A DNA stretch of 9,749 nucleotides from CAZIRO01 sp964541595. GTDB lineage: Bacteria > Acidobacteriota > HRBIN11. Positions 5,879 to 9,749 of this stretch are shown piece by piece (positions within the stretch are counted from its first letter, which is position 1; the number at the start of each line of letters is the position of its first letter). The notes under the pieces are model-generated. The model was given only the letters and a program-made list of their open reading frames with translations, was not told where the DNA came from and searched no databases. Position numbers and translations under genes: made by a program. The stretch covers positions 1 to 9,749 of the forward strand of contig CAZIRO010000111.1 in NCBI GenBank assembly GCA_964541595.1, read 5' to 3'.

Positions 5879-7198
5879 TCATTCCCAGGGGTGGATCGTA
5901 CCGCGACTGAATGTCTCGAGATAACGCGCCAGCGCGTTCCGTTCGTGGAAATTACCGAGCCAGGGCGGCATGGCTGGATTTGCACGGTGCAGTTCGCGCA
6001 ACGCTTCCCGGATCATGGCCGGTGTCCAGGGGCGGACAATCGGTGCGATTCCGTTGTACCCCCAGACGGCATGACAGGATGCACAGTGATAGGCAAAAAT
6101 GGCGCGACCGACTTCCGGGTTCTCCGTCGGTCGACGCAACCATTCTGGATGACGGTATGCGAGGTATTGGTGCAACCACGGGCTGCTTGCGATAAAACCC
6201 CGTTTTCGGATGGTCGCCACGTCTGAAACCCGTACCCCTGGCGCCAGGATGTAATGGTCAATACGGTAGGGTTTGCGCGATCCCTCGCGGATGAATTCCC
6301 CGGTGGTGACCGCCAGGAATCCCGCAAGCAGCAATAACCCGGCTGCTGGCGGTGTGATCCAGCGGGATCCGGCCGCAACCCCGAGTGCGAGTGCGGCGAT
6401 CACCACTACCGTGATCGCGAAATTGATCGCGGTCATGACAATGAGCATCGGCGCACGGAGCAGGTTGATCTCCGCGTGTTCGGGAAGCAGCCGGAAGAAC
6501 CCCGCGCCCCCGATCAGAATGCCGATCATACCCAGAAGCGCCCATCGGGAGACGGACTGCATGATCCAGTCGATCGCCGATGAACGGGGACGGAATGACA
6601 GAAACCACCCGATCCAGAGTGCCGCAAGGGCGAGTGATCCCCCGGTGCGAACGAGAACCTGCGGAATCAATGAAGGATTGAAAAACGCCGTCCAGAACCC
6701 GCGACCGGGGCGCCACGCACCGGTCGTCAGCATGAACGACGTGATGCCGGTGATGAGGACCAGACTGATCCACGCAGCAACAGCATAGATCCATCCCATC
6801 CGGATGTGATCACGCGGTGCCAGACGGTCCCAGTAGTAGTAAAACGCAAATGCGGATGCGATTTCCACAGCGAATGCGACCCATTCCGTCGCCCATCCGA
6901 ATACGAACGTATGGATCAGCGCACGCGTTGTCTCCGGTGCGGTCAAACCGATGGTCCACCAGATTCCCACGCCGGTGACCGCGCCGAATACGAGCGTGAT
7001 GAGCACGAAATAGCGCGTCAGGGTACGTAGTTCGTCCCGTACGTCCGGCCGATTCTGCCGGTAACTCTGATGCACGAGATAAGCGAGAACGATACCGCCG
7101 CCGACGGCAAATTGCGCCACGAACACGTGTGGTATCGCAACGGTCGGGATCAGCATCGGCGCTGTCAATACAGGCACCACCCAGACCGGAAACTCCAT
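5879..7198 (-). CDS. CydA-like integral membrane protein fused to C-terminal cytochrome c
   Basis: 439 residues. The ATG at 7198 is chosen because AGGAGAGG stands just upstream; a longer frame from 7303 would begin inside the promoter and add a non-hydrophobic leader. About eight membrane helices span residues 8-300. The N-terminal half matches subunit I of cytochrome bd: PHVFVAQF with H24 in the place of the heme b595 histidine, E105 and E112 in the third helix, the YYWDRLAPRDHIRMGW stretch (121-136), and EFIREGSRKPY (301-311), which parallels the E..GRQPW motif (E305 and R308). A class I cytochrome c domain follows (about 355-436) with CASCH at 372-376 and a likely axial Met410 (ANPAMPPW). 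By my alignment the b558 histidine is replaced by R184 (VLVRTGG), and there is no large quinol loop between helices. It may be an oxygen reductase or other electron-transfer protein fed through heme c, with the c domain outside the cytoplasmic membrane. No CydB partner is adjacent; the gene is transcribed alone and converges on the BNR gene. Confidence 0.85.
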   Translation of the reverse strand: MEFPVWVVPVLTAPMLIPTVAIPHVFVAQFAVGGGIVLAYLVHQSYRQNRPDVRDELRTLTRYFVLITLVFGAVTGVGIWWTIGLTAPETTRALIHTFVFGWATEWVAFAVEIASAFAFYYYWDRLAPRDHIRMGWIYAVAAWISLVLITGITSFMLTTGAWRPGRGFWTAFFNPSLIPQVLVRTGGSLALAALWIGWFLSFRPRSSAIDWIMQSVSRWALLGMIGILIGGAGFFRLLPEHAEINLLRAPMLIVMTAINFAITVVVIAALALGVAAGSRWITPPAAGLLLLAGFLAVTTGEFIREGSRKPYRIDHYILAPGVRVSDVATIRKRGFIASSPWLHQYLAYRHPEWLRRPTENPEVGRAIFAYHCASCHAVWGYNGIAPIVRPWTPAMIREALRELHRANPAMPPWLGNFHERNALARYLETFSRGTIHPWE

Positions 7199-7250
7199 GG
7201 TTCCTCTCCTGTCGATGGTCGCCGGGAACGGCGAGGTCGTGTCCCGCTGA

Positions 7251-7272
7251 CCGGGATCACCCGGCATCCCGG
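7251..7272. promoter_or_regulatory. 7-bp inverted repeat in the leader of the cytochrome gene
   Basis: CCGGGAT (7251-7257) and ATCCCGG (7266-7272) are perfect complements around 8 bases. It lies between the candidate leftward -10 and the cytochrome start, so it would be in that gene's 5' leader, and it is also just upstream of the protease -35. It could be an operator shared by the divergent genes or a leader hairpin. Confidence 0.4.
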
Positions 7273-7283
7273 ACATATGAAGT

Positions 7284-7313
7284 TTGCATCTGAACGGGGA
7301 CAATCAGTATAGT
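7284..7313 (+). promoter_or_regulatory. Sigma70-like promoter for the protease gene
   Basis: TTGCAT (7284-7289), 18-bp spacer, TATAGT (7308-7313). It lies about 75 bp before the TTG start at 7388. The -35 hexamer is the same as in the promoter at 1057-1085, which supports both calls. Confidence 0.5.
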
Positions 7314-7341
7314 ATAAGTTCAAGCATCCCCACAGTGTCTA
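7311..7341 (-). promoter_or_regulatory. Possible leftward promoter for the cytochrome gene
   Basis: On the minus strand TAGACA (7341-7336) is followed by 19 bases and TATACT (7316-7311); a second overlapping TATACT lies at 7311-7306. It overlaps the -10 of the rightward protease promoter, so the two may compete for RNA polymerase. The spacing is longer than ideal. Confidence 0.3.
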
Positions 7342-7387
7342 CTCTCGTGCTTTGCCTGCGCGGGAGTGGACCACAGAGGAGTGAACC

Positions 7388-9103
7388 TTGCGTCATGATC
7401 GCTGGTATTTTCCCGCGCTGCTGGGACTCGGGGTTGTGAGTTTCCTGTGTGCCACACTCCTGTCCGGTCATCCGTTGCCCCAATCCGTGCAGGAACCTGA
7501 ACTTCCACCTCCGGGTACGGTACGGATCACACGCACCGATCGTGCGCCTGTGGATCTGCGCACGATCGTCCCCGAACCGGAAAAACGTCCGTCATCGTTA
7601 CACCCGTATCTGGAACGTGTCATCGCGCAATGGCAACGGGGTGGAGCGATGTACATGTTGCGCGGGCGGGGGCGGACTTACGGGTTCCGCTGGATGGCGG
7701 ATCGGGTACTCGTCCGCGTGATCCCGCAGCCGCGGACTGCCGGGCATCTGCGCGATGCACTGGCACGGATCCCGGATGTGCGCGTGCATACCGCGCATCC
7801 GGAGAGTCTGGAAGTGTGGGTGCCGATCCATCGTCTGGAGATGTTGCGCACATTACCGGGAGTGCGACAGGTGACGATCCCGCGCTGGGTCCGACCGATG
7901 GTCACATCCGAAGGGTACGGCATCGTCGGCGCGCCCGTGTGGCGCGATCTGCCTCGACTGCCCGGATTGGAGGGCACGCCGCGGATCGGGATCGTCGACA
8001 TCGGGTTTCGGGGCTATACCGGTTTGCTCGGAAATGAATTGCCCCCGAGTTCGCAGGTACATACGCGAAATTTCCGGTTTGATCAGGATTTTGAAAGTAC
8101 GGAACACGGGACGGCGGTTGCGGAAATCGTTGCCGACTTCAATCGCCAGGTGGACCTCTACCTGGCGGCTATTGCGACTTCCGGCGAGCTGGCAGAGGCG
8201 ATCGCCTGGATGCGTGAACAGGGTGTACAGGTGATCTCCGGCAGTATCGGAATTACCGTGCGTGCCGGAAATGGGTGCTGCTCGCCGGAATATCCTGAAC
8301 TCGATCGCGCCGCCCGGGATGGCATCGTCCCCGTGTTCGCCGCCGGGAACGAGGCGCTCAGTCACTGGTATGCACCGGACTTCGCCGATTCGGATGGCGA
8401 CCGCTGGCTGAACTTTTCCGGTCGCGACGAGTTGAACTGTTTTCCGGTCCTGGCCGGTGACACGACGGATATTACCCTGATCTGGTACGACTGGCCGGCG
8501 ACCACGCGGGATTATGATCTGTATGTCATGACGCCCGGGGGACGCATTGTGGGAGCTTCGCTTGCCGCGCAAACCGGTCAGCAGGAACCGTTCGAGTACC
8601 TGTCCATCCAGTCGGATCGCGATCGGACACTCTGTGTCGCCATTCGACGATTCTCCGGACCCACGGGAGTTCCCGTGGAGTTGTTCATCTTCAGTTCGGC
8701 ATGCGGGGGAACCACACCCTGTTTTGAATACACGGTTCCCGATTACAGTATCATCGAACCCGCGGATGGACGGAATGTCGTTGCCGTCGGCGCTGTCGTA
8801 TGGAATACGGATCGATTGGCGCCGTACAGCTCGCGCGGTCCGACGCTGGACGGACGATTGAAACCGGACATCTCCGCACCCACCCACGTCCGTACTGTGA
8901 GTTACGGCAGTTTCCTCTTCACCGGAACGTCCGCAGCAACCCCGCACGTGACCGGTGCCATCTCGCTGATGCATTACAAAGTGTTTACCCAGTTTTCAGG
9001 CCAGACGATATATCAAATTCTGGTACCCCGTTCGATCGATCTGGGACCGAAAGGCCCGGATCGCCTTTATGGAGTGGGCCGTCTGTACATGCTCATCCGT
9101 TAA
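7388..9103 (+). CDS. Secreted subtilisin-like serine protease (S8) with a large inserted domain
   Basis: 571 residues. The start is TTG at 7388, with GAGGAG six bases upstream. Residues 1-27 are a signal peptide or membrane anchor (FPALLGLGVVSFLCATLL). Residues about 30-190 hold a Pro/Arg-rich linker and an apparent propeptide (VLVRVIPQP to GVRQVTIP) that would fold and inhibit the enzyme. The catalytic triad is complete: D204 (GIVDIGFRGY), H240 (TEHGTAVAEIV) and S515 (GTSAATPHVTGA), with oxyanion N321 (FAAGNE). From N321 to S515 is 194 residues, against about 66 in subtilisin. The extra material (about 330-450) contains an Asp-rich loop (DSDGDRW, 334-340), DYDLYVMTPGG (375-385) and four cysteines (351, 416, 439, 445), and resembles a PPC-type beta-sandwich. 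The protein ends right after the core (YGVGRLYML), with no C-terminal sorting domain. It acts in the periplasm or outside the cell; its substrate is unknown. A beta-barrel gene follows 27 bp downstream. Confidence 0.92.
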   Translation: MRHDRWYFPALLGLGVVSFLCATLLSGHPLPQSVQEPELPPPGTVRITRTDRAPVDLRTIVPEPEKRPSSLHPYLERVIAQWQRGGAMYMLRGRGRTYGFRWMADRVLVRVIPQPRTAGHLRDALARIPDVRVHTAHPESLEVWVPIHRLEMLRTLPGVRQVTIPRWVRPMVTSEGYGIVGAPVWRDLPRLPGLEGTPRIGIVDIGFRGYTGLLGNELPPSSQVHTRNFRFDQDFESTEHGTAVAEIVADFNRQVDLYLAAIATSGELAEAIAWMREQGVQVISGSIGITVRAGNGCCSPEYPELDRAARDGIVPVFAAGNEALSHWYAPDFADSDGDRWLNFSGRDELNCFPVLAGDTTDITLIWYDWPATTRDYDLYVMTPGGRIVGASLAAQTGQQEPFEYLSIQSDRDRTLCVAIRRFSGPTGVPVELFIFSSACGGTTPCFEYTVPDYSIIEPADGRNVVAVGAVVWNTDRLAPYSSRGPTLDGRLKPDISAPTHVRTVSYGSFLFTGTSAATPHVTGAISLMHYKVFTQFSGQTIYQILVPRSIDLGPKGPDRLYGVGRLYMLIR

Positions 9104-9130
9104 CCCCCCTGACTCTCTATGAGGTGGCCG

Positions 9131-9749
9131 ATGCGCATGCAATGTCGACGATGGGTGAGATGGATCGTCGGCGCGGGGAGTTTCGTGTTCCTGGCGTCGA
9201 TGGCGATGGCACGGGAATCGCCGTTTCGAGGAATACACGTACTGGCCGGTGGACTCCGGATGCAACCCGGTCCGAAGGGTGCGGAATCGGCGTTCGGTGG
9301 GCAGGTGGGTGTACTTATCGCGGTCACCGACCGCATCGGGGTCATGGCGATCGGAGAAACGGCTTCGTTTCAAACCCATGTGGACCATCCTTTCAGTGAG
9401 GGAACCTATCAGTTTCGCGCCGTTTCGCTCGGGATCGCGGTGCGTGTGTTGCCCCACAACTGGTCGCCCATCCTCCTGGGCGGCGGCGTCATCCACTTTT
9501 CCGATTTTACGTTCGCCGGTATGGACCAGTTCGCACGGGCCGGTCTGGAGGTCACGGTCACGGCCCAGAATCAGTCCGGTGGGTTTGTGGGCGCGGGACT
9601 CGACCTGCGGTTGCACCCGCATTTTGGCGTCTGGTTCTGGGTGCAAAAAGCGTTCGTTAAAACCCGCTTGAACGTAGAAATCCGTGAGGTCCTGACGAGC
9701 ACGACGTTCCGGTACGCCACGAAAGATGTGGGTATCGATCCACTGGGTT
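9131..9749 (+). CDS. Outer-membrane beta-barrel-like protein, cut by the right edge
   Basis: 206 codons are visible from the ATG at 9131, preceded by GAGGTG four bases upstream, and the frame is open to the end of the window. Residues 1-27 are a signal peptide (WIVGAGSFVFLASMAMA, cleavage after AMA). The mature part has alternating hydrophobic/polar strands separated by Gly-rich or charged turns, for example GGQVGVLIAVTDRIGVMAI, FRAVSLGIAVRVL and GGFVGAGLDLRL, with aromatic girdle-like stretches (HFGVWFWVQKAF). This pattern fits a small outer-membrane barrel of the OmpA/OmpW-like kind, but no specific family is recognised. Only 27 bp without a terminator separate it from the protease gene, so the two are probably co-transcribed. 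Confidence 0.7.
   Translation, partial: MRMQCRRWVRWIVGAGSFVFLASMAMARESPFRGIHVLAGGLRMQPGPKGAESAFGGQVGVLIAVTDRIGVMAIGETASFQTHVDHPFSEGTYQFRAVSLGIAVRVLPHNWSPILLGGGVIHFSDFTFAGMDQFARAGLEVTVTAQNQSGGFVGAGLDLRLHPHFGVWFWVQKAFVKTRLNVEIREVLTSTTFRYATKDVGIDPLG

Noticed and set aside
5560..5985. Open frames that pass through the N run
   Set aside because: They exist only because N has no stop codons; the gap is probably an artefact.
7199..7303. N-terminal extension of the cytochrome protein from the ATG at 7303
   Set aside because: It would start within the promoter, lacks a Shine-Dalgarno, and the added 35 residues are not conserved-looking; the ATG at 7198 has AGGAGAGG.
7853..8974. Antisense frame of 373 codons opposite the protease
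   Set aside because: The sense gene has a complete catalytic triad; the antisense product is Arg/Gly-rich with no features.
8996..9646. Minus-strand frame of 216 codons across the protease end and barrel gene
   Set aside because: It overlaps the protease stop and the barrel gene antisense; the plus-strand barrel frame has a start with ribosome site and a signal peptide.

Overview
This window looks like a piece of a scaffolded (draft or metagenome-derived) genome from a Gram-negative, two-membrane bacterium. Most predicted products carry Sec-type signal peptides. They include an outer-membrane barrel-like protein, a LolA-like periplasmic protein, a large BNR-repeat secreted protein and a secreted subtilase. 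The DNA is moderately GC-rich. Starts are preceded by clear Shine-Dalgarno sequences (AAGGAGGA, GGGGGAG, AGGAGAGG, GAGGAG) and include GTG and TTG. Strong Shine-Dalgarno use and sigma70-like promoters (TTGCAT -35 boxes with TAATAT or TATAGT) argue against a typical Bacteroidia genome. Phyla rich in BNR-propeller proteins (Rhodothermota, Acidobacteriota, Gemmatimonadota, Kapabacteria/KSB1-like groups) fit, but I cannot place the organism.

Layout: (1) 1-997, minus strand: the 5' part of a gene running off the left edge. Its first 58 codons look like a ribbon-helix-helix antitoxin and continue in frame into a signal peptide and an unrecognised exported protein. (2) 1000-1596: a gene-free region with the promoter of that gene, two arrays of degenerate 7-bp repeats in opposite orientation (10 units at 1161-1230, 6 units at 1422-1463), and a perfect 10-bp inverted repeat (1479-1511). 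(3) 1597-2394, plus: exported LolA-like (outer-membrane lipoprotein-sorting-protein-like) protein. (4) 2395-2605: a second repeat island built on GTGAC/GTCAC in both orientations. (5) 2606-5749, plus: 1047-aa exported protein with eleven Asp-box (BNR) repeats. (6) 5754-5853: exactly 100 N, flanked by the same 13 bp on both sides, so probably a scaffolding artefact between overlapping contigs. (7) 5879-7198, minus: a CydA-like membrane protein fused to a C-terminal cytochrome c. (8) 7199-7387: divergent promoter region. (9) 7388-9103, plus: a complete secreted S8 serine protease with a large domain inserted in its catalytic domain. (10) 9131 to the right edge, plus: start of an outer-membrane beta-barrel-like protein, 27 bp after the protease and probably in its operon.

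How they fit together: the window is mostly cell-envelope and secreted functions in short transcription units. The two most unusual items are the CydA-like/cytochrome c fusion, which by eye lacks the b558 histidine and the quinol loop of true bd oxidases, and the antitoxin/signal-peptide gene fusion. The oppositely oriented heptamer arrays around 1.2-1.5 kb are the clearest unexplained non-coding structure. I saw no CRISPR array, tRNA, rRNA, transposase or phage gene.
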